Part shown: positions 35,793 to 44,695 of the stretch, piece after piece | How the letters are laid out: each line of letters opens with the position of its first letter | Numbering within the stretch: the stretch's first letter is position 1 | Assembly: GCF_000429325.1 (NCBI RefSeq) | Contig: NZ_AUBQ01000016.1 | Span: 124,001 to 188,000 of the forward strand | Source: Fundidesulfovibrio putealis DSM 16056 | GTDB taxonomy: Bacteria; Desulfobacterota; Desulfovibrionia; Desulfovibrionales; Desulfovibrionaceae | Direction: 5' to 3' | Length of the DNA: 64,000 nt | Translations under genes and position numbers: made by a program | The notes under the pieces: model-generated | Seen by the model: only the letters and a program-made list of their open reading frames with translations | The model's database searches: none | What the model was told of the DNA's origin: nothing

Positions 35793-36884
35793 CTACGCTC
35801 CCGCCTCCAGGGCCAGGGCCGCGTCGTACTGCGCTTCCAGGCTGTCCATCAGCTGCTTGACCGAGATGATCTCCTCCACGCGCCAGGCGTTCTGGCCGGC
35901 GAAGGCGAAGCCGTGGGCGAGGTTGCCCTTCTTGGCGTTCATCAGGGCCATCATGATGCAGTAGGGCGTGGTTTTGTGGTCGCAGGAGTGCACGCAGTTG
36001 AAGGGACAGGTCTTGGGGTGGCGCTCGCCGCGCGCGGCCTCCTCCAGGAAGGTGTTGGCGATGGCCCTGCCGGGCAGGCCCACCGGGCTCTGGATGATGA
36101 CGATGTCCTTCTCTTTGGCCTTCAGGTAGGTCTGCTTGAAGGCGTCATCCGCGTCGCACTCGTGGGTGGCCACAAAGCGGGTGCCCATCTGGACTCCGGC
36201 AGCGCCCATGCGCAGGTACTTCAGGATGTCCGCGCCGGTGTAGACGCCGCCTGCCGCGATGACAGGGATGGGGCCGCCGCCTGGGGCGGTGTAGGGCTTC
36301 ACGGCTTCGATGACTTCGGGGACCACGGTCTCCAGGGAGTGCGCTGGGTCGGTGATCTGGTCGCGCTTGAAGCCCAGGTGTCCGCCCGCCAGGGGGCCTT
36401 CCACCACGAAGGCGTCGGGGACACGGCCGAAGCGGGCCAGCCACTTCTTGCACAGGATCACCGCCGCGCGGGCGGAGGAGACGATGGGGACGAGCTTGGT
36501 CTTCGCGCCCTCGGGCAGGTGGGCGGGCATGTCCAGGGGCAGTCCCGCGCCGGAGAAGATGGCGTCGATGCCTTCCTTCACGGCGGTGGTCACAAGGTCC
36601 GCGTAGTTGGTCAGGGCCACCATGATGTTGACCCCGACCGCGCCGGAGGTCTTGGCTCTGGTGGCGCGGATCTCGTCGCGCAGGGCCTCGTTGTTGGTCT
36701 CGATGAAATTGGTGGCATACCCGGGCCTGCCCATTCCGATGCCTGCGGCGGCGATGACGCCGATGCCGCCCGCTTCGGCAACCGCCGAAGCCAGACCGGA
36801 TAGGGATATGCCCACGCCCATGCCTCCCTGGACGATGGGGGTTCGGACGGTAAGGTCGCCAATAGTGAGGGAAGGAAAGGGCAT
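35793..36884 (-). CDS. Nitronate monooxygenase / 2-nitropropane dioxygenase family flavoprotein
   Basis: 363 residues from ATG 36884. A TIM-barrel FMN enzyme: TPIVQGGMGVGISLSGLASA, GGIGVIAAAGIG, VNIMVAL, FVVEGPLAGGHLGF, PVIAAGGVYTGADI (phosphate-binding) and GAAGVQMGTRFVATHE. The family includes nitronate monooxygenases and FabK-type enoyl-ACP reductases. The C-terminal CPFNCVHSCDHKTTPYC cysteine group is a feature of a group common in anaerobes and could hold a metal or cluster. Substrate uncertain. No ribosome-binding site is obvious. The small protein gene follows. Confidence 0.9.
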   Translation of the reverse strand: MPFPSLTIGDLTVRTPIVQGGMGVGISLSGLASAVAEAGGIGVIAAAGIGMGRPGYATNFIETNNEALRDEIRATRAKTSGAVGVNIMVALTNYADLVTTAVKEGIDAIFSGAGLPLDMPAHLPEGAKTKLVPIVSSARAAVILCKKWLARFGRVPDAFVVEGPLAGGHLGFKRDQITDPAHSLETVVPEVIEAVKPYTAPGGGPIPVIAAGGVYTGADILKYLRMGAAGVQMGTRFVATHECDADDAFKQTYLKAKEKDIVIIQSPVGLPGRAIANTFLEEAARGERHPKTCPFNCVHSCDHKTTPYCIMMALMNAKKGNLAHGFAFAGQNAWRVEEIISVKQLMDSLEAQYDAALALEAGA

Positions 36885-37012
36885 GTCAGCTCCACGCGTT
36901 GAAAAGAAAGCTGCTCTCGCGACCGGGTCCGCTGCTCGCGGTACCGTCTGGGCGAACGCGCTTGAAAACACGTTCCGCGAAAAAAGTCGAGGGGAGATTG
37001 CGGCCTTTCCCC

Positions 37013-37483
37013 TCAGGCATGGTGATACGGATGCCCCGCGAGGATGCTCATCCCGCGGAAAAGCTGCTCCAAAAGCACCACGCGCGCCAGTTCGTGCGGC
37101 AAAGTATACGGACCGAGGCTCATTCGTTCGTCGAAACGCGTCCGGGCCTCGGGGCTGAAGCCGTAGGGGCCGCCGATGACGAAGCATGGCGCGCGGCCCG
37201 GGTCGTCCAGCCATGTGGAAAGCTTCGCGGCCAATCCTTCGGAGCCGTAAGCCTTGCCCCCCACGTCCAGACCCACGACGCGGTCCTTGGGACCTAGCAC
37301 GCCCAGGAGGTTCTGGCCCTCCTTGCGGCAGCGCATCACCGGGTCCCTGGCGTCCTTGGCGTCGCGCACAAGGGCGACGTCGCACCGCACGAAGCGCTCC
37401 AGGGCCTGGGTGTAGTGGCGACAAGCCTCCACGGCCCATGGGGCCTTCACGTCCCCGACAAAGACCAGCCGTATCCGATTCAT
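37013..37483 (-). CDS. rlmH: 23S rRNA (pseudouridine1915-N3)-methyltransferase
   Basis: 156 residues from ATG 37483. A SPOUT-class methyltransferase with the trefoil-knot motif FVIGGPYGFSP and the C-terminal SLGPYTLPHELARVVLLEQLFRG, diagnostic of RlmH (YbeA). It methylates pseudouridine 1915 in helix 69 of 23S rRNA. Length is normal (E. coli 155). Divergent from the DUF4390 gene, 90 bp apart; a frame running upstream to 37882 is not conserved. Confidence 0.96.
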   Translation of the reverse strand: MNRIRLVFVGDVKAPWAVEACRHYTQALERFVRCDVALVRDAKDARDPVMRCRKEGQNLLGVLGPKDRVVGLDVGGKAYGSEGLAAKLSTWLDDPGRAPCFVIGGPYGFSPEARTRFDERMSLGPYTLPHELARVVLLEQLFRGMSILAGHPYHHA

Positions 37484-37573
37484 TGCCGGAGCTACGCTAT
37501 CCCCAGCCTTGGCAGTTGTCAAAGCCCTGGTCATGCTGTAGGCAATAATGGGCATTCGAGCCAAGGAACCCAC

Positions 37574-38128
37574 ATGCGCCGCGCGATTTTCCTCGTCCCC
37601 TTCCTCTTCGCACTGGTCCTGCCCTGGCAGGCCCATGCCCAGCGCATCGGGCTCTCCAATCTGGTGGTGGACAACCAGGAGGGGCGCGTCAAAGTGCGCT
37701 ACGGCGTGGACATCAAAGCCGTGGACGCGGTGAGCGAGGCCCTTCAGGCTGGCGACACCCTGGCGCTGGAGTGCAAGGCCCGGTTGTCGCGCAAGCGCGA
37801 CTACGCCTGGAACACCCAGGTGGCCGAGGCAGAGGCGATCAGCCGTCTCACGCTGCACGAGGGCGGCCCCTTCGAGATCCACCTCCCCGTGGGCAGGCAG
37901 GAGCGCTACAGGGGGCGCGACCTGGCGCTGGTGATGAAGGAAGCCTGGGGGGCTATGACCCTGGACCTGGGCTCCTGGGAGTCACTGGAGCGGGGCGGCT
38001 CCTATTCACTTACTTTGGAGATCAGGATGGTCCGCCAGGACGTGTCCGCATGGCTCAAGGGCGTGTTGTTCTTCTGGAATTTCGATGCCGTTCCTCCGGT
38101 AAAGTACCAATTGGATTTTTCATACTGA
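37574..38128 (+). CDS. DUF4390 exported protein
   Basis: 184 residues from ATG 37574 (AAGGAA upstream). A signal peptide (MRRAIFLVPFLFALVLPWQ, cut after AHA) is followed by a beta-rich domain with LSNLVVDNQEGRVKVRYGVDI, GGPFEIHLPVG and VSAWLKGVLFFWNFD, features of the DUF4390 family found in proteobacterial periplasms. No function is known. A pyrimidine-rich, AT-rich 214-bp gap follows. Confidence 0.82.
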   Translation: MRRAIFLVPFLFALVLPWQAHAQRIGLSNLVVDNQEGRVKVRYGVDIKAVDAVSEALQAGDTLALECKARLSRKRDYAWNTQVAEAEAISRLTLHEGGPFEIHLPVGRQERYRGRDLALVMKEAWGAMTLDLGSWESLERGGSYSLTLEIRMVRQDVSAWLKGVLFFWNFDAVPPVKYQLDFSY

Positions 38129-38342
38129 TTTGCTCTTCTTTCTCTGACTTTCCGTTCTTGTTTTTGTGGAGATGGCTGCGACGGTCGTGATACATCTCAT
38201 GTATTTGCAGTTGTCCGGACTTTCCGGGAACAAGATATCCTTCTTTCCTCCTGAAATATCGCTGATTGGTAATCTTCCTGTCGCTGACCTTGACCTTGTT
38301 GCTGGTTGTCATCTAGTCTTTTTTGCGTAGGAGGATTCTATA

Positions 38343-39278
38343 ATGGATGCAGGCATTCGGCGTGTGGTAGTGGCTGGCGGAAGCGGCTTTATTGGCCGTC
38401 GGTTGTGCCGTGCCCTGCTGGCCGGGGGATACCGGGTGAGCGTGCTCACCCGGGGGACATCCCGCGCGGTCGGCCTCTCGCCGGACGGGGCCGTGCCGGA
38501 AATGCACACCTGGGACGGTCGCAGCGCGCAGGGCTGGGGGCATCTCGCGGACGGAGCTTTCGCGCTGGTGAATCTGGCGGGCGAGAGCATCGGCGACGGT
38601 CGCTGGACTCCGGAACGCAAAAGCGCCATCCTGCAAAGCAGGACCTTGGCCGGAGAAGCCATGACCCAGGCCGTGTCCCAGGCTTCGGTGAAACCGGAGG
38701 TGCTGGTCCAGGCCTCCGCCGTGGGCTATTACGGCGACACCGGACAGGACGCGGTGGACGAGTCCTCTCCCCCGGGGAAAGGATTCCTGACGGAAGTGTG
38801 CCTGCGCTGGGAGGAATCCACCCACTCCGTGGAGGACATGGGCGTTCGCCGCGTGGTGGCGCGCACCGGCCTGGTGCTCGGGCGCGGGGGCGGCGTGCTG
38901 GAGAAGATGCTCACCCCCTTCAAGATGTTCCTGGGCGGACCGCTTGGCGACGGCAGGCAGGGTTTCCCCTGGATTCATCTGGACGACGAGGTCCGCGCCA
39001 TGGTCTTCCTCATGGAACGCGGGGACGCCGCCGGAGCCTTCAACCTCACCGCGCCAGAAACGGTTTCCAATCTTGAATTTTGCAGGCGTCTTGGCGAGGC
39101 CATGTCCAGGCCCTGCGGTCTGGCAGCCCCTGCGGCCATGCTCCGCCTGGCATTTGGAGAAATGGCCGACGAACTCCTGCTGACCGGCTGCCGCGCCTTC
39201 CCCAAGCGCCTCGTGGAGATGGGTTTCGACTTCAGCCATCCCAGGCTGGGTCCGGCGCTCAAGGATCTGTTCGCGTAG
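38343..39278 (+). CDS. TIGR01777-type NAD(P)-dependent epimerase/reductase
   Basis: 311 residues from ATG 38343 with GTAGGAGG upstream. An extended SDR: RRVVVAGGSGFIGRRLCRALL (nucleotide binding), VNLAGESIGDGRWTPERK (the family hallmark), SAVGYYGDTG with the catalytic Tyr, ARTGLVLG and PWIHLDDEV. Known members include cell-division inhibitor SulA-like annotated proteins, but their reaction is undefined. It starts a plus-strand set of four genes (epimerase, HD-GYP, decarboxylase, ligase) and is 85 bp from the HD-GYP gene. Confidence 0.92.
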   Translation: MDAGIRRVVVAGGSGFIGRRLCRALLAGGYRVSVLTRGTSRAVGLSPDGAVPEMHTWDGRSAQGWGHLADGAFALVNLAGESIGDGRWTPERKSAILQSRTLAGEAMTQAVSQASVKPEVLVQASAVGYYGDTGQDAVDESSPPGKGFLTEVCLRWEESTHSVEDMGVRRVVARTGLVLGRGGGVLEKMLTPFKMFLGGPLGDGRQGFPWIHLDDEVRAMVFLMERGDAAGAFNLTAPETVSNLEFCRRLGEAMSRPCGLAAPAAMLRLAFGEMADELLLTGCRAFPKRLVEMGFDFSHPRLGPALKDLFA

Positions 39279-39363
39279 GCGGTCATTCCCGGAAGTGTCC
39301 GCCGGGGAACCTGACGTCCCGCACCGGGGAGGTCCGTTCCCGAACACAACCTCTGGAGACGCA

Positions 39364-40707
39364 ATGAATTCGCGCAGAATACTGGTTGTCGAGGACGAGG
39401 CCATCGTCGCGTTGGATATCCAGAACCGCCTGAAGCACATGGGCTACGAAACCGTGGGCGTCTGCGCTACGGGAGAGGAAGCCGTGGACAAGGCCGGCAA
39501 GCTCAAGCCCGACATCATCCTCATGGACATCATGCTGGAAGGCGGCATGGACGGCATCGAGGCCGCAGGCATCATCAACGAGAACTTCGGCATCCCGGTA
39601 ATCTACCTGACCGCCTACGCCGACCAGAAAACCCTGGAACGCGCCAAAATTACCAATCCCTTCGGATATATCATAAAGCCTTTCGAGGACCGCGAGCTCC
39701 AGACCACCATTGAGATGGCCGTCTACAAGTTCGAGACCGACCGCAAGCTGGTGCTCTCCGAGCGCTGGCTGGCCACCACGCTCAAAAGCCTGGGCGAGGC
39801 CGTGGTGACCACCGGGGAGGACGGATGCATCCAGTTCATCAACCCGGTGGCCGAAACCTTCCTGGGCATCGACGTGGACGTGGTCATCGGACGGACCATC
39901 CAGGAGGTCTTCCCGCAGAACAACGGATGCCTCACCACGCTCGGCAGCCATTCCTGCCGCATGCCCACCTCGGCGGGGGCATCCGTGCCCGTGGAGGCCA
40001 ACGTGTCCCCTATCATCGACGACTGGGGGAACAACATCGGCAAGGTGCTGGTCTTTCGCGACATTTCGGAGCGGGTGAAGAACGAGGAAAACCTCCAGCG
40101 CTACGTAGCCAGCCTGCGCGGCACCCTGGCTGCGACCGTGGAGGCCCTGGCCGTGACCGCCGAAAAGCGCGACCCCTACACTGCGGGCCACCAGCAGCGC
40201 GTGGCCGCCCTTGCCCATGCCATCGCCGCTGCCCAGGGCATGGACGACGAGCGCCTGGAGGGCCTGCGCGTGGCCGGACTGCTTCATGATATCGGGAAAA
40301 TCTACATCCCGGCGGAGATCCTGGCCAAGCCCTCGGTGCTGACCTCCATCGAGATGGGGCTCATCAAGACCCACTCCGAGGTGGGCCACGAGATTCTGAA
40401 GAACATCCCCTTCCCCTGGCCCGTGGCCGACATGGTGCTGCAGCACCATGAGCGCATCAACGGCACCGGATATCCCTCCGGGCTGAAGGACGATCAGCTC
40501 CTGGAAGAGTCGCGCATCCTTGCCGTGGCCGACGTGGTGGAGGCCATGAGCTCGCACCGCCCCTATCGTGCCTCGCTCGGCCTGGCGCGCGCCCTGGAAG
40601 AGATCAAGCGCAACCGCGACGTGCTCTACGACCCTGCCGTGGTGGACACCTGCATCGAGCTCTTCGAATCGGGGAGCTTCGCCTTCGAGGCGCAAGGGCG
40701 GGCCTAG
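39364..40707 (+). CDS. REC-PAS-HD-GYP response regulator (c-di-GMP phosphodiesterase)
   Basis: 447 residues from ATG 39364. A complete receiver (about 3-120: VVEDEA, LMDIMLEG with Asp55, TAYAD, IIKPF) is followed by PAS (about 145-250) and an HD-GYP domain (about 255-440): RDPYTAGHQQRVAALA, LLHDIGKIYIP (about 309-319), HSEVGHEILK, HHERINGTGYP (about 360) and VADVVEAMSSHRPYR. It should hydrolyse c-di-GMP when phosphorylated by a kinase not present here. The decarboxylase gene starts 4 bp after its stop, so it is co-transcribed with the lipid/amine genes. Confidence 0.95.
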   Translation: MNSRRILVVEDEAIVALDIQNRLKHMGYETVGVCATGEEAVDKAGKLKPDIILMDIMLEGGMDGIEAAGIINENFGIPVIYLTAYADQKTLERAKITNPFGYIIKPFEDRELQTTIEMAVYKFETDRKLVLSERWLATTLKSLGEAVVTTGEDGCIQFINPVAETFLGIDVDVVIGRTIQEVFPQNNGCLTTLGSHSCRMPTSAGASVPVEANVSPIIDDWGNNIGKVLVFRDISERVKNEENLQRYVASLRGTLAATVEALAVTAEKRDPYTAGHQQRVAALAHAIAAAQGMDDERLEGLRVAGLLHDIGKIYIPAEILAKPSVLTSIEMGLIKTHSEVGHEILKNIPFPWPVADMVLQHHERINGTGYPSGLKDDQLLEESRILAVADVVEAMSSHRPYRASLGLARALEEIKRNRDVLYDPAVVDTCIELFESGSFAFEAQGRA

Positions 40708-40711
40708 AGGC

Positions 40712-42001
40712 ATGGAGACCGGATACGAAGGGCCTTCGTACGCCGAATTGGCCCGCAGGGCATCGGATGCGCTTGCCTCGGCCTTGTCTGCCGGGCTCCT
40801 GGGCGAGGAGGACACCGCCGCAGTGGTCTACGACCTGGACGGCCTGGACAATCGATTCCAGTTGATATGCGACAGTTTCCCCCCCGGAGCGCTGCACGCC
40901 GTGGCCGTGAAGGCAGCTCCCATGGCCGCGCTGCTTTCGCGCCTTGTCGCGCAAGGCTCCGGGCTCGAGGCGGCCTCCCTGCCGGAGCTGCACATGGCCC
41001 TGGCCGCAGGTTGCCCGCCTGAGCGCATCGTGTTCGACTCTCCCGCCAAAACCAGCGCCGAACTGCGCGAAGCCGTCCAGCTCGGCGTGCACCTGAACGC
41101 CGATAACTTTCAAGAACTCAAGCGCCTGGACGGGATCGTCACCCAGCCTTTCCAAGGGCCTGGAAGCCTGGGCCTGCGGGTGAACCCGCAGGTGGGCCTG
41201 GGCAGCATCGCCGCCACCAGCGTGGCCGGGGAGTACTCCAAGTTCGGCGAACCCGTGTCCAAGCGCGGGGAAATCGTCGATGCCTTCGTGCGCCGTCCCT
41301 GGCTCACGGGGCTGCACATGCACGTGGGCTCGCAGGGCTGCGGCCTGGACCTGTTCACGCGCGCGGCCCGCATCCTCCTGGACCTTCGCCGCGACATCCA
41401 CGCAGCCTGCGGCCATGAGCGGATATCCCGCCTGGACATCGGCGGAGGGCTCCCCGTGCGCTACACGCCGGACCAGGATGTTCCGTCCATGGGCGAGTAC
41501 GCCGCCGCTCTTCGCCGGGAGTGCCCGGAGCTGTTCGCCCCCGGCCTGCGAATGTTCACCGAGTTCGGGCGCTGGGTCTTCGCCAGCCAGGCTTTCGCGG
41601 TCAGCCGGGTGGAATACGTCAAGGAGCAGCCGGGGTTTTGCACTGCCGTGGTGCACCTGGGGGCGGACATGTTCCTGCGCCCCTGCTACGCGCCCGAAAC
41701 CTGGCGGCATGAGATCGTGGCCGCCGGGCCGGACGGCGCTTTGAAGTCGGGACCAAACGGCCCCTGGAACGTGGCCGGGCCGCTGTGCTTTTCGGGGGAT
41801 TTCCCGGCGAAGTCCCGCGCGCTGCCCGACCTGTCGCCCGGAGACTTCCTGATATTTCTGGACGCCGGGGCCTATACCATGGCCATGTGGTCGCGCTACA
41901 ACAGCCGCCAGATGCCAGTGGTGCTGGGCCTTGAAGAGGGCAGGCCGCGCGTCCTCAAGAAGCGCGAGACCCTGGAGCAGGTGCTGGCCTTCTGGAAGTG
42001 A
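40712..42001 (+). CDS. Fold type III PLP-dependent amino-acid decarboxylase (DAP/ornithine type)
   Basis: 429 residues from ATG 40712 (TAGAGG upstream). An alanine-racemase-like barrel plus C-terminal beta domain. PLP Lys in AVKAAPM; LEAASLPELHMAL; HMHVGSQG; LDIGGGLPVRY (phosphate-binding glycines); EFGRWVF in the place of the EPGR motif; GPLCFSGDF where diaminopimelate decarboxylase has CESGD; and AYTMAMWSRYNSRQMP. The active-site Cys is kept but the following Glu is Phe, so meso-DAP is an unlikely substrate; another amino acid, giving an amine, is probable. It is 4 bp after the HD-GYP gene and overlaps the ligase gene. Confidence 0.88.
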   Translation: METGYEGPSYAELARRASDALASALSAGLLGEEDTAAVVYDLDGLDNRFQLICDSFPPGALHAVAVKAAPMAALLSRLVAQGSGLEAASLPELHMALAAGCPPERIVFDSPAKTSAELREAVQLGVHLNADNFQELKRLDGIVTQPFQGPGSLGLRVNPQVGLGSIAATSVAGEYSKFGEPVSKRGEIVDAFVRRPWLTGLHMHVGSQGCGLDLFTRAARILLDLRRDIHAACGHERISRLDIGGGLPVRYTPDQDVPSMGEYAAALRRECPELFAPGLRMFTEFGRWVFASQAFAVSRVEYVKEQPGFCTAVVHLGADMFLRPCYAPETWRHEIVAAGPDGALKSGPNGPWNVAGPLCFSGDFPAKSRALPDLSPGDFLIFLDAGAYTMAMWSRYNSRQMPVVLGLEEGRPRVLKKRETLEQVLAFWK

Positions 42002-44688
42002 CGCGCCGGAGCCCGCGTCCGGGCCCCCCGCGTGAAGCGGTGAAGACCCAACGTCCAACCTCCAAGGCAGCGAAACGCCACATGCCCACCACTCCCGGCT
42101 ACACGCTTTGCAAGGGCCTTCTGGACGCAACCGACCGCTACGGCGCGGACTGGTGCCTGCGCGTGGTCCTGGCCGACGGCTCCTTTCAGGATATGGACCG
42201 CCGCCGCTTTCTGGACATGGCTCTTGGCGCGGCGGCCTGGATGCGCTCCGTCGGCGTGGCTCCAGGCGACCGGGTGATCCTGTGCCTGGAGAACTCCCCG
42301 GCCTGGGGGGCTGCCTACTTCGCCGTCCTGCTGGCCGGAGGCGTGGCCGTGCCCGTGGACATCGCGTCCGTTCCCTCCGACGCCGCCTACTACCTGGAAA
42401 AGACGCGCGCCCGCCTGGTGCTCTCTTCGCGCCACGACCTGTTCACGGGGGATTTGCCCGCAGGCTGCCTCTTGGCCCACAGCCTGGACGCCGCCCTGGC
42501 GCACGCGCCGCTTTCGCGGGGGGAAATCCATCCCGCCGCGCCGGACGATCCGGCCGTGCTGATCTTCACCTCCGGCACCACCGGCAGGCCCAAGGCCGTG
42601 CGGCTCACCCACGCCAACCTGCTGGCCAATGTGGACAGCGTGGCCCGGTGCGGGCTGTTGCTTCCCGGCGACAATCTGCTGGCCGTACTGCCCCTGCACC
42701 ACGCCTACCCCTGCATGGTGAACCTGCTGGTGCCGCTGCTGCTGGGCGCGCGCACGACCTTCGTGGAGACACTCAAGCCCGAAGCCATCCTTGGTGCGCT
42801 CAAGACTGCAGGCGTAAGCATTCTGGTGCTTACGCCGCAATACGTGGGCGTGTTTTACCGGCGCATCCTCAAACGCTTCGAGGACCTGCCCCTGGGCCTG
42901 GGGAGGCTTGTTGCGGCGGTCCTCAAGCTCACGGCGCACGTGAAACCCGACCCGCTCGGGGTGCTGCGCCGGGCCGTGCGCAAGGGAGTCGGCCCGAAAT
43001 TCCGCTTCTTCGTAACCGGCGGGGCCAAGTGCGATCCGGAGGTGATTGCCGGGATGGAGGCGCTGGGCATCGGGGTGCTGGAGGGCTACGGCCTCTCCGA
43101 GACCGCCCCCCTGGTGAGCATCAACAAGCCGGACACGGGCAGGCCCGGCAGCGTGGGGCAGGCGCTGCCCGGAGTGGAGGTCCGCATCGACCGGCCAGAC
43201 GCCGAGGGTTACGGAGAGATACTCATCCGGGGCGCAAACGTGATGCCCGGCTACTTCGAGGACCCGGACGCCTCGGCCAAGGCCTTGCAGAACGGCTGGT
43301 TCCACACCGGTGACCAGGGACGCATGGACCCGGACGGGTCCGTCTTTGTGCGCGGGCGCGAGCGCGACATCATCGTGCTGCAAAGCGGCAAGAAGTTTCC
43401 CGCCGAAGAAATCGAAAACCACTACCGCCAGGCCCCGAGCGTGGGGGAAATCTGCGTGCTGCCAGGCCCGGACGGGTCGCTGCGGGCGGTCATCACCCCG
43501 GACCCGGAATTTTTCAAAACCACCGATTCAACCGACCTGCGCCAGAACATCCGCTGGGACCTGGAGGTGCTCTCGCGCGAGTTGCCGCCATACAAGAGGG
43601 TGGGCAATTTCGTGGTCATCTCGGCGGACCTGCCAAAGACGCGCCTGGGCAAGGTGAAGCGCCATCTGGTGGAGAAGATGCTGGCCGAGGGCCAGGATGG
43701 AGTCTCAGCCGAGGGTGTGGAGTGGCCTGAACTAGGCCAGGCCGGGGAGGCCGCCCTGGCCGCCATCCGGGAAGCGGCGGGCCTGAGCGCGGACGCGGGC
43801 GTCGCGCCGACGTCGCACCTGGAGCTGGACCTGGGACTCGATTCACTCAAACGGCTGGAGCTGCTGACACTTCTGGAGGACGCGCTTGGGAGGCCCGTGG
43901 AAGAGGAACGCTTCCAGCGTCTGGCCACGGCGGCGGAGGTGGTGGCCCTGGCCCGCGAGCTGTCCCTGGACTCGGGCAGGGACTCCGCTGTAGGAAGCGG
44001 CGCTGGAGCCGGTTCGCCTGACGTGCGCACGGCGGGCGCGGGCTCCGGCCTGCACGGCGACCTGCCGCCCGAACGGGAGCATCGGGTGCGCCTTGATTTC
44101 GGGACGCTTGACCGGCTGGCCACTGCGGCGGTGGGCGGGCTTTTGGACGCGGTAATCCGGCTGGGGTTCGGCCTCACGGTGCGGGGAGCACAGAACATCC
44201 CCGAGGGCGCGGCCATCATCTGCTGCAACCACGCGAGCTTCCTGGACGGCTTCGTGGTGCTCTCGGCCACTCCCCGCAGGCACCGCATGCGCCTGTATTT
44301 CCTGGGGCTGGCCAGGTTTTTCGACGCCCCCCTGGTGGGCACGCTGGCTGCGCGGTTCAGGCTGATCGCCGTGGACGCCGGGCGCATCTCGGAGACCATG
44401 CGGTTTTCGTCTTACGTGCTGCGACACGGCAAGCTGCTGTGCGTGTTCCCGGAGGGCGCGCGCACCGTGACCGGGACGCTCCAGCAGTTCAGGCAAGGTC
44501 CGGTGACCCTCTCGAAGGAACTCGGCGTGCCCGTGGTGCCAGCAGCCGTCAGCGGGACTTTCGAAGCCTGGCCCGTGGGCGGGAAGCTGCGCCGCCATAA
44601 GCTGGCGGTGACGTTCGGCGCGCCCATGATGCCCCAGACGCCGGAAGAGTTGCGGGAAGCGGTGAGGGCGCTGCTGGCCGAAGGCTAG
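41998..44688 (+). CDS. Acyl-AMP ligase / acyl carrier protein / PlsC acyltransferase fusion
   Basis: 896 residues from GTG 41998, which overlaps the decarboxylase stop (GTGA); ATG 42082 is an alternative that drops a low-complexity leader. Domain 1 (about 30-560), ANL ligase: IFTSGTTGRPKAV (about 190), EGYGLSETAP, HTGDQGRMDPDG, and KTRLGKVKR with the catalytic Lys. Domain 2 (about 580-660), acyl carrier: LELDLGLDSLKRLELL with the phosphopantetheine Ser (about 613). Domain 3 (about 690-896), PlsC: NHASFLDG (about 743), FPEGAR (about 816). It should activate an acyl chain, load it on its own ACP and transfer it to an acceptor. E. coli Aas has the ligase and acyltransferase but not the ACP. Confidence 0.92.
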   Translation: MTRRSPRPGPPREAVKTQRPTSKAAKRHMPTTPGYTLCKGLLDATDRYGADWCLRVVLADGSFQDMDRRRFLDMALGAAAWMRSVGVAPGDRVILCLENSPAWGAAYFAVLLAGGVAVPVDIASVPSDAAYYLEKTRARLVLSSRHDLFTGDLPAGCLLAHSLDAALAHAPLSRGEIHPAAPDDPAVLIFTSGTTGRPKAVRLTHANLLANVDSVARCGLLLPGDNLLAVLPLHHAYPCMVNLLVPLLLGARTTFVETLKPEAILGALKTAGVSILVLTPQYVGVFYRRILKRFEDLPLGLGRLVAAVLKLTAHVKPDPLGVLRRAVRKGVGPKFRFFVTGGAKCDPEVIAGMEALGIGVLEGYGLSETAPLVSINKPDTGRPGSVGQALPGVEVRIDRPDAEGYGEILIRGANVMPGYFEDPDASAKALQNGWFHTGDQGRMDPDGSVFVRGRERDIIVLQSGKKFPAEEIENHYRQAPSVGEICVLPGPDGSLRAVITPDPEFFKTTDSTDLRQNIRWDLEVLSRELPPYKRVGNFVVISADLPKTRLGKVKRHLVEKMLAEGQDGVSAEGVEWPELGQAGEAALAAIREAAGLSADAGVAPTSHLELDLGLDSLKRLELLTLLEDALGRPVEEERFQRLATAAEVVALARELSLDSGRDSAVGSGAGAGSPDVRTAGAGSGLHGDLPPEREHRVRLDFGTLDRLATAAVGGLLDAVIRLGFGLTVRGAQNIPEGAAIICCNHASFLDGFVVLSATPRRHRMRLYFLGLARFFDAPLVGTLAARFRLIAVDAGRISETMRFSSYVLRHGKLLCVFPEGARTVTGTLQQFRQGPVTLSKELGVPVVPAAVSGTFEAWPVGGKLRRHKLAVTFGAPMMPQTPEELREAVRALLAEG

Positions 44689-44695
44689 CGTATCT

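Noticed and set aside
38055-38312. 85-codon minus-strand frame between the DUF4390 and epimerase genes
   Set aside because: No ribosome-binding site, overlaps a solid gene, and its composition follows from the pyrimidine bias of the spacer.
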